DNA of 64,000 nt from Lentzea xinjiangensis (lineage in GTDB: Bacteria > Actinomycetota > Actinomycetes > Mycobacteriales > Pseudonocardiaceae). The stretch spans positions 355,033 to 419,032 of the forward strand of contig NZ_FOFR01000004.1 of assembly GCF_900110955.1 (NCBI RefSeq), written 5' to 3'. A program made the translations under genes and the position numbers. The notes below the pieces were generated by a model that saw only the letters and a program-made list of their open reading frames with translations, did not search any database and was not told where the DNA came from. Of the stretch, positions 1 to 8,920 are shown piece by piece. The number at the start of each line of letters is the position of its first letter. Position 1 is the first letter of the stretch.

Positions 1-2
1 AC

Positions 3-710
3 TTGGATCTGGACACGGAGCTGTCCGCCCCGCCCGGCGTCGGTGGCAGGCATCCGCTGCCGGAGCCGGAGCGGTTGCAGGAGGTGCTGCGCCGCGCGGG
101 CGTGCGCGAGGGCGGTCAGGTCGTGGCGTACGACGGTGGGGACGGCTCGGTCGCGGCGCGGGTGTGGTGGCTGCTGCGGTGGGCCGGGTACGGCGAGGTG
201 GCGGTGCTGGACGGCGGGTTCGCGGCATGGGAGGCGGCCGGGCTGCCGGTCACTTCGGAGGAGCCGGCGCCCCTCACGGGTGAGGCGGCCGGTGACGTGG
301 TGGTGCGACCGGGGCAGATGCCCGTGCTGGACGCGGACGGGGCGGCGGCGCTCGCCCGGGAGGGTGTGCTGCTCGACGCCAGGGCCGCCGCGCGGTACCG
401 CGGGGAGACCGAGCCGGTCGACCCCAAGGCCGGGCACGTTCCGGGTGCGCTCAACGCGCCGTCGACCGGGCACGTCGGCGCGGACGGGCGGTGGCTCGGC
501 GCCTCGGAGCTCGCCGAGCGGTTCGCCGGTCTCGGGGTGTCGGGGGACGTGGCGGTCGGCGCGTACTGCGGGTCGGGTGTGACTGCCTCGTCCGTGGTGC
601 TGGCGTTGGAGGTTGCCGGGATCACGTCCGCGGAGAAGCCCGCGGCGCTCTACGCCGGGTCGTGGTCCAACTGGTGTGCGTTGGACCGGGAGGTCGCCAC
701 CGGCGCCTGA
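3..710 (+). CDS. thiosulfate sulfurtransferase (rhodanese), 5' end cut by window
   Basis: Two-domain rhodanese that moves a sulfane sulfur from thiosulfate or 3-mercaptopyruvate to an acceptor. What remains is part of the inactive first domain and the whole catalytic domain. The active-site loop CGSGVTA carries the catalytic Cys near residue 189 (about base 567). The family is usually about 280 residues and 235 are visible; the frame is open to the window edge, so the true start lies upstream. The C-terminal GSWSNWC segment is typical of the family. Substrate cannot be fixed from the loop alone. The gene converges on a lipoprotein gene 4 bases away. Confidence 0.88.
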   Translation: MDLDTELSAPPGVGGRHPLPEPERLQEVLRRAGVREGGQVVAYDGGDGSVAARVWWLLRWAGYGEVAVLDGGFAAWEAAGLPVTSEEPAPLTGEAAGDVVVRPGQMPVLDADGAAALAREGVLLDARAAARYRGETEPVDPKAGHVPGALNAPSTGHVGADGRWLGASELAERFAGLGVSGDVAVGAYCGSGVTASSVVLALEVAGITSAEKPAALYAGSWSNWCALDREVATGA

Positions 711-714
711 CGGG

Positions 715-1329
715 TCAGGCGCCGGGGATGCGGTCGAAGCCCTGGGTGGCGAGTTTGAGGGCGGTGCCGCAGGTGTCAATCTCCTCGACCGCGAGCACGC
801 TCACCGAGAAGGCCGGGGTGAGGGCGGCCGGGTCGTCGGTCAGCATGACGGTGACCTGGCAGTCCTCCTTGGAGGTGGCGACCTGCCATGCGGTGTTGCC
901 GCCGATCTCGATCTGCTTCTTCTCGCCTGCGCCGTCCGCCACGTCGGGGACCGTGACCATCTGCGTGACGACCGTGGACGGGCCGGTGGTGGTGTGGATG
1001 CAGCCGCCGTCGGCCGAGGACTTGCCGCCGGTCGCGGCCTCGACGTCGGCGGCTTTGAGCACGCCGCAGGTCTCGAGGCCCGTGGTCTTCTTCCTGGTGG
1101 TGATCTTCACGTCGCCCCGCTTCCCGGCGGTGGGGTCCGCGGGTTTCGTGGCCGGGGTGCTGGTGGGCGCCTTCCGCGAGGTCGAGGTCGAGGTCGAACT
1201 GGGGGCGTCGGGCTCGGGGGCCGCGTCGGTGCCGGCCACCGCGGAGCCCTTGACCTGTTCGCTGCAGCCCGTGGCGGTGGCGAGGGTCAGGCCCAGTGCG
1301 AGGAGGATGGCCGCTGGTCGCAGGTGCAT
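715..1329 (-). CDS. DUF3558-like secreted lipoprotein
   Basis: Predicted lipoprotein of 204 residues: a signal peptide with lipobox TATGC (lipidated Cys 22), then a Ser/Thr/Pro/Lys-rich linker (about residues 30-75), then a compact domain with four spaced Cys (contexts ETCGVL, GGCIH, EDCQV, DTCGT) that could form two disulfides. This layout fits the DUF3558-type lipoproteins common in Pseudonocardiaceae. Function is unknown. It is transcribed alone, convergent with the sulfurtransferase. Confidence 0.7.
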   Translation of the reverse strand: MHLRPAAILLALGLTLATATGCSEQVKGSAVAGTDAAPEPDAPSSTSTSTSRKAPTSTPATKPADPTAGKRGDVKITTRKKTTGLETCGVLKAADVEAATGGKSSADGGCIHTTTGPSTVVTQMVTVPDVADGAGEKKQIEIGGNTAWQVATSKEDCQVTVMLTDDPAALTPAFSVSVLAVEEIDTCGTALKLATQGFDRIPGA

Positions 1330-1486
1330 GTCGGCTCTGACCCCTGTTCGGTGAGATCGGTTCCGGGGTCGGAGGCCCGGCGAGGTGGGACTGTAGGCGT
1401 CCTCGCGGCCAGCGGCACGGGCGCCGGGCGCGTGGTGCCGAACACGTGATCACCGGTGGGGCGGATCGGTGGGTAGGTTGCTGGGC

Positions 1487-2659
1487 ATGGGTAAGCCAGC
1501 CGCTGTTGTCTGGGACAGGTCCTTCCTCGGGTACGACCTCGGTGGCGACCATCCGCTGAACCCCGTCCGGCTGGACCTGACGGTGCGGCTCGCCACAGCG
1601 CTCGGGGTGCTCGACGGCGTGCAGCTGCGGGCGCCCCTGCCGGCCAGCGAGGAGGAGATCGAGCTGGTGCACCTGCCCGGGTACCTGAACGCGGTGCAGG
1701 CGGCGCCGACGGCCGGGTGGGACGTCGGGCACGGGCTGGGGACGCCGGACAACCCCGTGTTCGAGCGGATGCACGAGGCGTCGGCGCTGGTCGTCGGCGG
1801 GTCGCTGGTGGCGGCGCGGGCCATCGCGTCGGGTGAGGCGGACCGGGCGGTCAACATCGCCGGCGGGTTGCACCACGCGATGCCGGACAGCGCGGCCGGG
1901 TTCTGCGTCTACAACGACTGTGCGGTGGCCATCGAGTGGTTGTTGCGCAGCGGGGTGGAGCGCATCGCCTACGTGGACGTCGACGTGCACCACGGGGACG
2001 GGGTGCAGACGGCGTTCTGGGACGACCCGCGGGTGCTGACGGTGTCGTTGCACCAGCACCCCATGAGCCTGTGGCCGGGAACCGGGTGGGCCGGCGAGGT
2101 CGGGGGCGCGGGGGCCGAGGGGAGCGCGGTCAACGTGCCGTTGCCCGCGGGGACGCGGGACGGCGGGTGGTTGCGGGCGTTCCACGCGACGGTGCCGTCG
2201 CTGGTCAAGGCGTTCCGGCCGCAGGTGCTGGTCACGCAGTGCGGCGTGGACACGCACAGGGAGGACCCGCTCGCCGATCTGGCGCTCAGCGTGGACGGGC
2301 ATCGGGCGATCTACCGGGCGTTCCGGGAGCTGGTGAACGAGCACGGGTACAAGTGGCTCGCGCTCGGCGGCGGTGGGTACGAGCTGCTCAGGGTCGTGCC
2401 GCGGTCGTGGACGCACCTGCTCGCGACGGTGCTGGACCGGGACGTGGAGCCGGAACGGGCGCTGCCCGCGGACTGGGTGGCCCACGCGACACGCATCGCG
2501 CCGGACTGGCCGCTGCCGGTGTCGATGACCGATGGGTGCGACCCTGGGTACCAGCCGTGGGGCGGGGACGCGGAGGAACCGGTGGACAAGGCGATCCGGG
2601 ACACGCGCCGTGCGGTGTTCCCGTTGCATGGACTCGACCCGGACGACCCCAGGGACTGA
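1487..2659 (+). CDS. acuC: AcuC-type protein deacetylase (class I HDAC fold)
   Basis: Zn-dependent lysine deacylase of the AcuC/histone-deacetylase family, about 390 residues as expected. The active site is visible: the His pair in GGLHHAMPDSAAGFCVYND (about residues 136-154) and the metal-binding DVDVHHGDG (164-171), followed by LHQHP. AcuC proteins reactivate acetyl-CoA synthetase by removing an inhibitory acetyl group. The next gene, 7 bases downstream, encodes a Pat-type acetyltransferase, so writer and eraser are probably co-transcribed. The ATG at 1487 has GGTAGG upstream; a GTG at 1469 in the same frame is the alternative start. Confidence 0.87.
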   Translation: MGKPAAVVWDRSFLGYDLGGDHPLNPVRLDLTVRLATALGVLDGVQLRAPLPASEEEIELVHLPGYLNAVQAAPTAGWDVGHGLGTPDNPVFERMHEASALVVGGSLVAARAIASGEADRAVNIAGGLHHAMPDSAAGFCVYNDCAVAIEWLLRSGVERIAYVDVDVHHGDGVQTAFWDDPRVLTVSLHQHPMSLWPGTGWAGEVGGAGAEGSAVNVPLPAGTRDGGWLRAFHATVPSLVKAFRPQVLVTQCGVDTHREDPLADLALSVDGHRAIYRAFRELVNEHGYKWLALGGGGYELLRVVPRSWTHLLATVLDRDVEPERALPADWVAHATRIAPDWPLPVSMTDGCDPGYQPWGGDAEEPVDKAIRDTRRAVFPLHGLDPDDPRD

Positions 2660-2666
2660 AGCCGAC

Positions 2667-5306
2667 ATGGGCGCCAGAGATCCGTTCGACTTTCCCCGGC
2701 AGTGGGAGGCCGACGTCGTCCTCAGCGACGGCGGCACCGTCCACCTGCGGCCGATCACGCCGGACGACGGCGAGAAGCTCCGCGAGTTCCACGGCCGGCT
2801 GTCCGAGCGGACGCGGTACTTCCGCTACTTCGGGCCCTACCCGCGCATGCCGCAGCGCGACCTCGAGCGGTTCAGCACGGTCGACCACCACGACCGGGTG
2901 GCGCTGATCGCGCTGCTCGGCGACGACATCGTCGCCGTCGGCCGGTTCGACCGGCTGAACCACGGCGACGTCCCCGGCGAGTCGGCCGAGGTCGCGTTCG
3001 TCGTCCAGGACGGGCACCAGGGCCGCGGGCTGGGCAGCATCCTGCTCGAGCACCTCGCCGCCGCGGCACGCGAGGTCGGGCTCACGCGGTTCGAGGCCGA
3101 GGTGCTGGCCGAGAACGGGCAGATGGTCCGGGTCTTCCGCGATGCCGGCTACCAGGTCAGCAGGGCGTTCGAGGAGGGCGTGCTGCACCTGGAGTTCGCG
3201 ATCGACCCCACCGACGAGTCCGTCGCCGTCGCCAGGGCCCGCGAACAGGCTGCCGAGGCGCGCAGCGTGCACAACCTGCTGCACCCGAGGTCCGTCGCCG
3301 TCATCGGCGCGTCCACCGATCCGACCAAGATCGGGCACGCGGTGCTCAAGAACCTCCTGGAAGCCGACTTCAACGGCCCCGTCTACCCGGTCAACGCCGA
3401 GCATCGCGCCGTACGGGGCGTGCGGGCCTATCCGACCGTGCTCGACATCCCCGACGACGTCGATCTCGCCGTCATCGCCGTGCCCGCGGCCAGCGTCGAC
3501 GAGGTCATGGACGGCTGCCTCGCCAAGGGCGTGAAGGCGCTCGTCGTCGTCAGTTCGGGCTACGGCGAGACGGGTCCTGACGGTCTGTCGGCCGAACGCA
3601 GGCTCGCGGCCGAAGCCAGAGCCCACGGCATGCGCGTGGTCGGCCCGAACGCCCTCGGTGTGCTCAACCTCGACCCCAAGGTTCGCCTCAACGCGAGCCT
3701 CGCCCCGAAGCTGCCGGCACGGGGCCGGGCGGGCTTCTTCTGCCAGTCCGGCGCACTCGGCACGGCCATCCTCGCCAACGCCGCCGGCTGGGGCCTCGGG
3801 CTGTCGACGTTCGTGTCGGCCGGCAACCGCGCCGACGTCTCGGGCAACGACCTGCTGCAGTACTGGGAGACCGACCCCGCCACCGACGTCGTCCTGCTCT
3901 ACCTGGAGTCGTTCGGCAACCCGCGGAAGTTCGCGAGGCTCGCGCGACGGCTCGGCCGCACCAAACCCATCGTCGCGGTGAAGTCCGGCCGCCACGCCGT
4001 CGTGCCCGGCCTCGCCGCCACCGCCGCGAAGGTCGACGAGGCGAGCGTGCAGGCGTTGTTCGAGCAGGCCGGCGTGATCAGGGTCGACTCGCTGGCCCAG
4101 CTGTTCGACACCGCGCTGCTGCTCGCCCACCAGCCGCTGCCCAAGGGCAAGCGCGTCGCCGTCGTCGGCAACTCCACCGCCATCGGGCTGCTCGCCGCCG
4201 ACACGCTGCTCGCGCAGGACCTCGACCTCGCCGGCGACCCCGTCGACGTCGGTGCCCAGGCCACTCCCGAGGAGTTCGCCAAGGCGGTGAAGGAAGCCCT
4301 CGACCGTCCCGACACCGACGCGCTCGTCGTCGTGTTCGTGCCGCCGATCGCGGTCCCCGGCACCGCGTACGCCCGCGCGCTCCGGGAAGCCGCGCACGGC
4401 ACGAAACCGATCGTCTCCACATTCCTCGCGGTCGAAGGAATTCCGGAGGAGCTGAAGGTTCCCGGGAAAGGCTCCATTCCCAGCTACGCCAGTCCGGAAC
4501 GCGCCGTTCTCGCACTGGCCCGCACCGTTCGCTACGCCCGCTGGCGTGCCGCGCCCCAAGGCACCTTCACGAGGCCGGACGGAACCGACCCCGAACGAGC
4601 CCGATCCATTGTGGACACCGTGGGCACGGAGGCCGAACAACGGCTCGACGACCACAAAGCCGTCGAACTGCTGGAGTGCTACGGAATCGACGTCGTGCCG
4701 TTCCGCATCGCCCACAGCGCGGAGGAAGCCGCGCGGGCGGCCGACGAGCTCGGCTACCCGGTCGCGATGAAAGCCACCAGTGAACGCCTGCGCCACCGCA
4801 CGGATCTCGTCGGTGTCCGGCTCGACATCGCGCAGCGGGAATCCGTCAAGGCCGCCTACCACGACCTGGCCGCGCTGTCCGGCAAGACCGGCGTGTACGT
4901 GCAACGCATGGCTCCCAAGGGAGTCAGCTGCGTCCTCGGCCTGCAGGACGACCCGAGCTTCGGCACGCTGGTCTGGTTCGGACTGTCAGGTCTGGTCAGC
5001 GACCTCCTCGGCGACCGCGCCTACCGGGCGGTACCCCTCACCGACACCGATGCCGCGGAACTCGTTGCCGCACCGAAAGCCGCGCCGCTGCTCACCGGGT
5101 ACCGCGGCGACGAACCAGCGGACCTGGATGCACTTCAGGACCTGGTACTCCGTTTGGCGGCACTGGCCGAGGACCTTCCGGAGGTGCGGTCGCTGAAACT
5201 CGAGCCTGTTCTTGCTTCTGCCGCAGGCGCTTTCGTCAGCAGTGCCCGCATAGTCGTCGGCCCGCCGCCGTCTCTGCACGACGCCGGCCCGCGCCGCCTG
5301 CGCTGA
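2667..5306 (+). CDS. Pat-type protein acetyltransferase: GNAT + NDP-forming acyl-CoA synthetase domains
   Basis: Large 879-residue protein. Domain order: N-terminal GNAT acetyltransferase (about 15-180, acetyl-CoA loop QGRGLGS), CoA-binding Rossmann domain (about 210-310, VAVIGASTDPTKIG), succinyl-CoA-ligase-like domain, and C-terminal ATP-grasp domain (about 660-860). GNAT-first order is the type II Pat layout known from streptomycetes; enteric Pat has GNAT last. Such enzymes acetylate and switch off acyl-CoA synthetases. The ATG at 2667 starts just after the acuC stop, and residues from there fit the family; longer upstream readings of the same frame overlap acuC and look non-coding. Whether the synthetase half is active cannot be judged here. 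Confidence 0.88.
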   Translation: MGARDPFDFPRQWEADVVLSDGGTVHLRPITPDDGEKLREFHGRLSERTRYFRYFGPYPRMPQRDLERFSTVDHHDRVALIALLGDDIVAVGRFDRLNHGDVPGESAEVAFVVQDGHQGRGLGSILLEHLAAAAREVGLTRFEAEVLAENGQMVRVFRDAGYQVSRAFEEGVLHLEFAIDPTDESVAVARAREQAAEARSVHNLLHPRSVAVIGASTDPTKIGHAVLKNLLEADFNGPVYPVNAEHRAVRGVRAYPTVLDIPDDVDLAVIAVPAASVDEVMDGCLAKGVKALVVVSSGYGETGPDGLSAERRLAAEARAHGMRVVGPNALGVLNLDPKVRLNASLAPKLPARGRAGFFCQSGALGTAILANAAGWGLGLSTFVSAGNRADVSGNDLLQYWETDPATDVVLLYLESFGNPRKFARLARRLGRTKPIVAVKSGRHAVVPGLAATAAKVDEASVQALFEQAGVIRVDSLAQLFDTALLLAHQPLPKGKRVAVVGNSTAIGLLAADTLLAQDLDLAGDPVDVGAQATPEEFAKAVKEALDRPDTDALVVVFVPPIAVPGTAYARALREAAHGTKPIVSTFLAVEGIPEELKVPGKGSIPSYASPERAVLALARTVRYARWRAAPQGTFTRPDGTDPERARSIVDTVGTEAEQRLDDHKAVELLECYGIDVVPFRIAHSAEEAARAADELGYPVAMKATSERLRHRTDLVGVRLDIAQRESVKAAYHDLAALSGKTGVYVQRMAPKGVSCVLGLQDDPSFGTLVWFGLSGLVSDLLGDRAYRAVPLTDTDAAELVAAPKAAPLLTGYRGDEPADLDALQDLVLRLAALAEDLPEVRSLKLEPVLASAAGAFVSSARIVVGPPPSLHDAGPRRLR

Positions 5307-5453
5307 CCGGGTTACGGCAACGATTCCGGAGGTTTCATTCGCGCCTGGGTATGGACATGCGTCTCATCGCCGCTTAGGTTTCCGGCATCGCCGACCGTGC
5401 AGTACTCAGTTGCGTCGGCGCATGCCCGGGAAATCACGCTGTAAGAGGGACGA

Positions 5454-6287
5454 ATGACGCCGAGAGCGCTCCTCCGCCTGGTGGCGACAACATGTGCGGC
5501 CGTGCTTTTCCTCGCCTCGTGCGCGGGTGGCGACGAGTCCACGATGGCCGGGAAGGTCAGCTCGAAGGGCCGCATGACCATCGCCGTGTCGTTCGACCAG
5601 CCGGGTCTGTCGGTGCGCCGGCTCGACGGCAGCTACCGCGGGTTCGACGTCGACGTCGCCAAGTTCATCGCGAGCGAGCTGGGCGTCGACGAGAAGGACA
5701 TCACCTGGAGGGAAGCGCAGCCCGGCAACCGGGAGACGCTGCTGACCAGCGGCGAGGCCGACATCGTGGTCTCCACCTACTCGATCACGGACAAGCGCAA
5801 GGAGATCGTCGACTTCGTCGGCCCGTACTTCGTCGCCGGTCAGGACCTGCTGGTGCGCATGAACGAGACCCGCATCAGCGGCCCGAAGTCGCTCAACGCC
5901 GAGCTGCGCCTGTGCTCCACCGCGGGCTCCACGTCCGCCGCGTACGTGAAGGAGCAGTTCGCCAAGGACGTGAACCTGGTCGAGTACGCGAAGTTCAGCG
6001 ACTGCGTCACGGCGCTGCTGGCCAACAACGTCGACGCCGTCACCACCGACGACGTCCTGCTCGCGGGCTACGCCGCCCAGAACCCCGAGCTGCTGCGGGT
6101 CGTCGGCGACCCGTTCAGCAAGGAGGAGTACGGCGTCGGCCTGCACCGCGACGACCCCACCAGCAAGGCGAAGGTCCAGGCCGCGTTGCAGAAGATGATC
6201 GACACGGGTGCCTGGCGCAAGTCGCTGGAGACCAACATCGGATCTTCCGGCTACAAGATCCCCGACCCGCCGAAGCTGGCCCCCTGA
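5454..6287 (+). CDS. glutamate-type ABC transporter substrate-binding lipoprotein
   Basis: Family 3 extracellular solute-binding protein, 277 residues. The lipobox FLASC gives lipidated Cys 23. Hallmarks are the GFDVDVAKFIASELG segment (about 62-76), the TSGEADIVVSTYSITDKR motif (about 99-116) and a C-terminal half with a Cys pair. This set is typical of the actinobacterial glutamate/polar amino-acid GluB group. No permease or ATPase gene is next to it, so it either serves a transporter encoded elsewhere or is a stand-alone sensor. The GntR gene follows 31 bases downstream. Confidence 0.82.
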   Translation: MTPRALLRLVATTCAAVLFLASCAGGDESTMAGKVSSKGRMTIAVSFDQPGLSVRRLDGSYRGFDVDVAKFIASELGVDEKDITWREAQPGNRETLLTSGEADIVVSTYSITDKRKEIVDFVGPYFVAGQDLLVRMNETRISGPKSLNAELRLCSTAGSTSAAYVKEQFAKDVNLVEYAKFSDCVTALLANNVDAVTTDDVLLAGYAAQNPELLRVVGDPFSKEEYGVGLHRDDPTSKAKVQAALQKMIDTGAWRKSLETNIGSSGYKIPDPPKLAP

Positions 6288-6318
6288 TCACACGGGGCGT
6301 GACGTAGGCTCACGCCAC

Positions 6319-7086
6319 GTGAACCGCGTCCCGCCGCACCGCGCTGATCGACCCGTTCGCGCGGGCATTCCAGAACACGGCCGAGTCCCGCGTTATTACG
6401 CGGTCAAGGCCGAGCTGTTCGACCTGGTCGAAACGCTCGGTGAAGGCACCGTCCTGCCATCGGAACGCGAGCTGGCCGAGCGGTTCTCCGTCTCGCGCGT
6501 CACGCTCCGCCAGGCCGTCGGCGAACTGGTGCTCGAAGGCAAGCTCCTGCGCCGCCAGGGCAGCGGCACGTTCGTCGCGCCGCCGAAGCTCGTGCAGCCG
6601 CTGTCGCTGGTCAGCTACACCGAGGGCATGCGCCGCCAGGGCGTCCAGCCGGACCGCACCGTGATCACGGTCGAGGAGCTCGGCGCTGACGACGGCCTGG
6701 CCCGCGACCTGGTGATCGAGCCGGGCGACCCGGTCGTGCACCTGGAACGCGTCCTGCTCGCCGACGACGAGCGGATCGGTCTCGAGTCCACGTACCTGAG
6801 CCTCGGCCGCTTCCCGGCCCTGCTGGAGAAGCTCGACCCGGCCGGGTCGCTCTACGCGTGCCTCACCGAACGGCTCGGCGTGCGCTTCGCCGAGGCGGAG
6901 GAACGTGTCGAGACGGTGCTCGCCACGCCCCGCGAGGCGCTGCTGATCGGCACGAACCCGGCGCTGCCGATGCTGTTGCTGCACCGCGTCTCCTACGACG
7001 TCGAAGGCCACCCGATCGAACGCGCCCGGTCGTTGTACCGGGGCGATCGGTTCAGCTTCGTCGCGCGGCTGCACTCGGACCGCTGA
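6319..7086 (+). CDS. GntR/HutC-family transcriptional regulator
   Basis: DNA-binding regulator of 255 residues from a GTG at 6319. N-terminal winged helix-turn-helix (about 30-95; the signature LPSERELAERFSVSRVTLRQ sits near residues 47-66), followed by GSGTFV and a UTRA ligand-binding domain (about 110-250). The domain set is that of the HutC/DasR branch, whose ligands are often amino-sugar phosphates or other small metabolites. The ligand cannot be told. The frame continues upstream into the preceding gene's 3' end, but residues before 6319 look non-coding. Confidence 0.85.
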   Translation: MNRVPPHRADRPVRAGIPEHGRVPRYYAVKAELFDLVETLGEGTVLPSERELAERFSVSRVTLRQAVGELVLEGKLLRRQGSGTFVAPPKLVQPLSLVSYTEGMRRQGVQPDRTVITVEELGADDGLARDLVIEPGDPVVHLERVLLADDERIGLESTYLSLGRFPALLEKLDPAGSLYACLTERLGVRFAEAEERVETVLATPREALLIGTNPALPMLLLHRVSYDVEGHPIERARSLYRGDRFSFVARLHSDR

Positions 7087-7307
7087 GGGCGATCACACCG
7101 TCCATAAAGGACCGCGTGGTCATCGTTGTCCTTTGGGTCCCAATGGACGGCTTGCGCACTTTGCGTGACGTTGTCGGCGCGTCCGTGAGGCTGACGAGGC
7201 CGGGCGACGCGGTAGCGAGGTGACTGGGGGTCACCGGACACCCTTGCGCGCGGAAAAGTACCGCCCGTTCGCACTCGTTTCCCGCTGAAGTCGCGGAGGT
7301 ACTGTTG

Positions 7308-7700
7308 ATGTCACGACTTCAGGACGTCCGCAACGGTGCGGAGGAGCGGGGGTGTGCCGTGTCCTTCAAGGCGGAGTTCCTCGCTGAACTCGAAGACTGT
7401 CTGCGCGGTTACGGCGCTGTCCCGGTGAACAACCCCGACGCGCTCGCGACGTTCATCGAGTTCGTGCGAGCCCTTCCGGAGAGCGACCGGAGACTGCGGA
7501 GTCTCGAAGGTGTCGACCAGGGTTCCGGGTCGTTCTGGAACAACCCGGCCGTGTGGTGGGAGCAGGTGCCGAGGTTCGGCGCGGGACTGCCGCGGTGCGG
7601 ATCGGCGGAGTGCCGCAAGCTGCTGGACGACATGCTCGACGAGGCCATCAGCGACGAGATCGACGTGCTGGAGATGGAGATCCGGGAGCTCCCCGGCTAG
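7308..7700 (+). CDS. uncharacterised small acidic protein
   Basis: Not recognised. The 130-residue product is soluble and acidic, has no signal peptide or membrane segment, and ends in a helical stretch rich in Asp/Glu (LLDDMLDEAISDEIDVLEMEI). It has two Cys close together (PRCGSAECRK). A GTG at 7359 (starting VSFKAEFLAELEDC) is a plausible alternative start and would give 113 residues. It is flanked upstream by a 221-base non-coding stretch and downstream by a strong hairpin shared with a convergent gene. Confidence 0.55.
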   Translation: MSRLQDVRNGAEERGCAVSFKAEFLAELEDCLRGYGAVPVNNPDALATFIEFVRALPESDRRLRSLEGVDQGSGSFWNNPAVWWEQVPRFGAGLPRCGSAECRKLLDDMLDEAISDEIDVLEMEIRELPG

Positions 7701-7715
7701 TCCGCGCAACGCCTG

Positions 7716-7749
7716 CCGGCGCCGCAACCTGTTACGGCCGCGGCGCCGG
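7716..7749. terminator. bidirectional GC-rich hairpin between convergent genes
   Basis: Perfect 10-bp inverted repeat CCGGCGCCGC / GCGGCGCCGG with a 14-base loop, lying between the 3' ends of the genes at 7308-7700 and 7774-8343. There is no clear T-run, so activity as a terminator is inferred from position and stability. Confidence 0.55.
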
Positions 7750-7773
7750 GGCTCACATGATCGAGCGCAGCTG

Positions 7774-8343
7774 TTATTTGACGGCGACGAGCGACTTGAA
7801 CAGTTCCCGATAGCGGTGGAGAGCCAGTCGCAGGTCCTCCGTCTGTGGATCACTGTTTCCCTCGAGCTGTTCGGTGAGGGAGCGGTGGCGCTTCGTCAGG
7901 TCCTCGAGCGCCCGCTTCACGAGGGCATCGGCCTTGCGGACAGCGGCCTTCGGGTCGTCGACGAAGTCGTACTGCACGGCCTGCCACTCGTCCTCGAGCC
8001 TGCCGGCCTGCCGCTGCCCGGCGTCCTGGGACTGACGCGACTGAGTCTGGCGGGCCTCGGCGTCATGGGCTCGGGCCTCGTGAGATGAGGCCTGGTGGGA
8101 TTGGGCCTGGTGGGATTGGGCCAGGTGCTGCGGCGCGCGGTCGTCGTGCTGCGTGCTTTCCGCGTGCCGTTCCGCCTGCTGCGCGCGCTCCGTGAGCTGC
8201 GAGCGGTCCACCTGCTGGGTGTGATCACCCTGGCCACGCTCGGTCTGGGCACGCTCGTTCTGGACCCGCTCGGTCTGGGAAGCGCGATCGGCCTGCTGCC
8301 GGGCCGGCGTGGGGACCGTCGTGTGGGTGGGGGCGTCAGACAT
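7774..8343 (-). CDS. Gln/Arg/His-rich protein with C-terminal domain shared with its upstream neighbour
   Basis: Not recognised by name. 189 residues: the N-terminal ~100 are low complexity (repeated ERAQ-, QSHQ- and QSR-like units; the DNA here has short direct repeats around 8090-8120), then a folded-looking C-terminal region. That region resembles the end of the upstream gene: FVDDPKAAVRKADALV and DLRLALHRYRELFKSL match FVDSPDTAIADADRLV and DLRTAMVHYRELFTDL there. No signal peptide or membrane segment. Its ATG lies inside the upstream gene (8-base overlap), so the two are translationally coupled. Confidence 0.65.
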   Translation of the reverse strand: MSDAPTHTTVPTPARQQADRASQTERVQNERAQTERGQGDHTQQVDRSQLTERAQQAERHAESTQHDDRAPQHLAQSHQAQSHQASSHEARAHDAEARQTQSRQSQDAGQRQAGRLEDEWQAVQYDFVDDPKAAVRKADALVKRALEDLTKRHRSLTEQLEGNSDPQTEDLRLALHRYRELFKSLVAVK

Positions 8344-8920
8344 CCGTCTTCTCCTTCCGCGCGGCTTCATGGTCCTCACGGGCGGCCGCGCCGTGCTCGA
8401 GCAGATCGGTGAACAGTTCGCGGTAGTGGACCATCGCGGTGCGCAGGTCCTCGGTGCTCGCCTCGCCGATCTCCTGGCGTTCCGAGATGTCATGTGCCTT
8501 GCGGTAGTGCTCCAGCGTCCGCGCGTGCTCGACGGAGAGCACGCTCAGCTGTGCCTCGTACCCCTCGGTGGGGTAGCCGCGCTCCGCCATCAGGTCGGTC
8601 ACCAGCCGGTCGGCGTCCGCGATCGCGGTGTCCGGCGAGTCGACGAACTTCGCCTGCACGGTCGCCCAGTGCCGGCGGTAACTGTCCTGTGCCGACGGCG
8701 AAAGCGGCTTCAGGTCGAACTCGCTGTGGCGGTGCTCCCGCTTGGCGAGCTCCTTCTCCGCGGCCGTCCTGCTGTCGCTCTGCGAGACCGCGCGGTCGTA
8801 CTCGGGGCCGAACCGGTCGCGGAGCTTCTTGCGCTGCAGGGCAGGCCTCAGCACGAAGGCGAGGACCGCCAGCACCACGAGAACCGCGACCACCAGGCCG
8901 ATGATGGCGCCCGTTGACAT
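8336..8920 (-). CDS. single-pass membrane protein of unknown function
   Basis: 194 residues. An N-terminal transmembrane helix (about 3-25, IIGLVVAVLVVLAVLAFVL) is followed by a charged cytoplasmic-type region rich in Arg/Glu/Asp. The C-terminal ~100 residues share the FVD-x-P ... YRELF pattern with the next gene, indicating tandem duplication of one domain with different N-termini. The ATG at 8920 has an ideal GGAGG 8 bases upstream, but both are enclosed in a long hairpin (separate entry). The rtcB gene lies 69 bases upstream on the same strand. Confidence 0.7.
   Translation of the reverse strand: MSTGAIIGLVVAVLVVLAVLAFVLRPALQRKKLRDRFGPEYDRAVSQSDSRTAAEKELAKREHRHSEFDLKPLSPSAQDSYRRHWATVQAKFVDSPDTAIADADRLVTDLMAERGYPTEGYEAQLSVLSVEHARTLEHYRKAHDISERQEIGEASTEDLRTAMVHYRELFTDLLEHGAAAREDHEAARKEKTDV

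Noticed and set aside
8090..8125. Short direct repeats suggesting a CRISPR or tandem-repeat locus
   Set aside because: The units are about 15 bases, only two to three copies, and encode the Gln/Ser/His repeats of the 7774-8343 protein.
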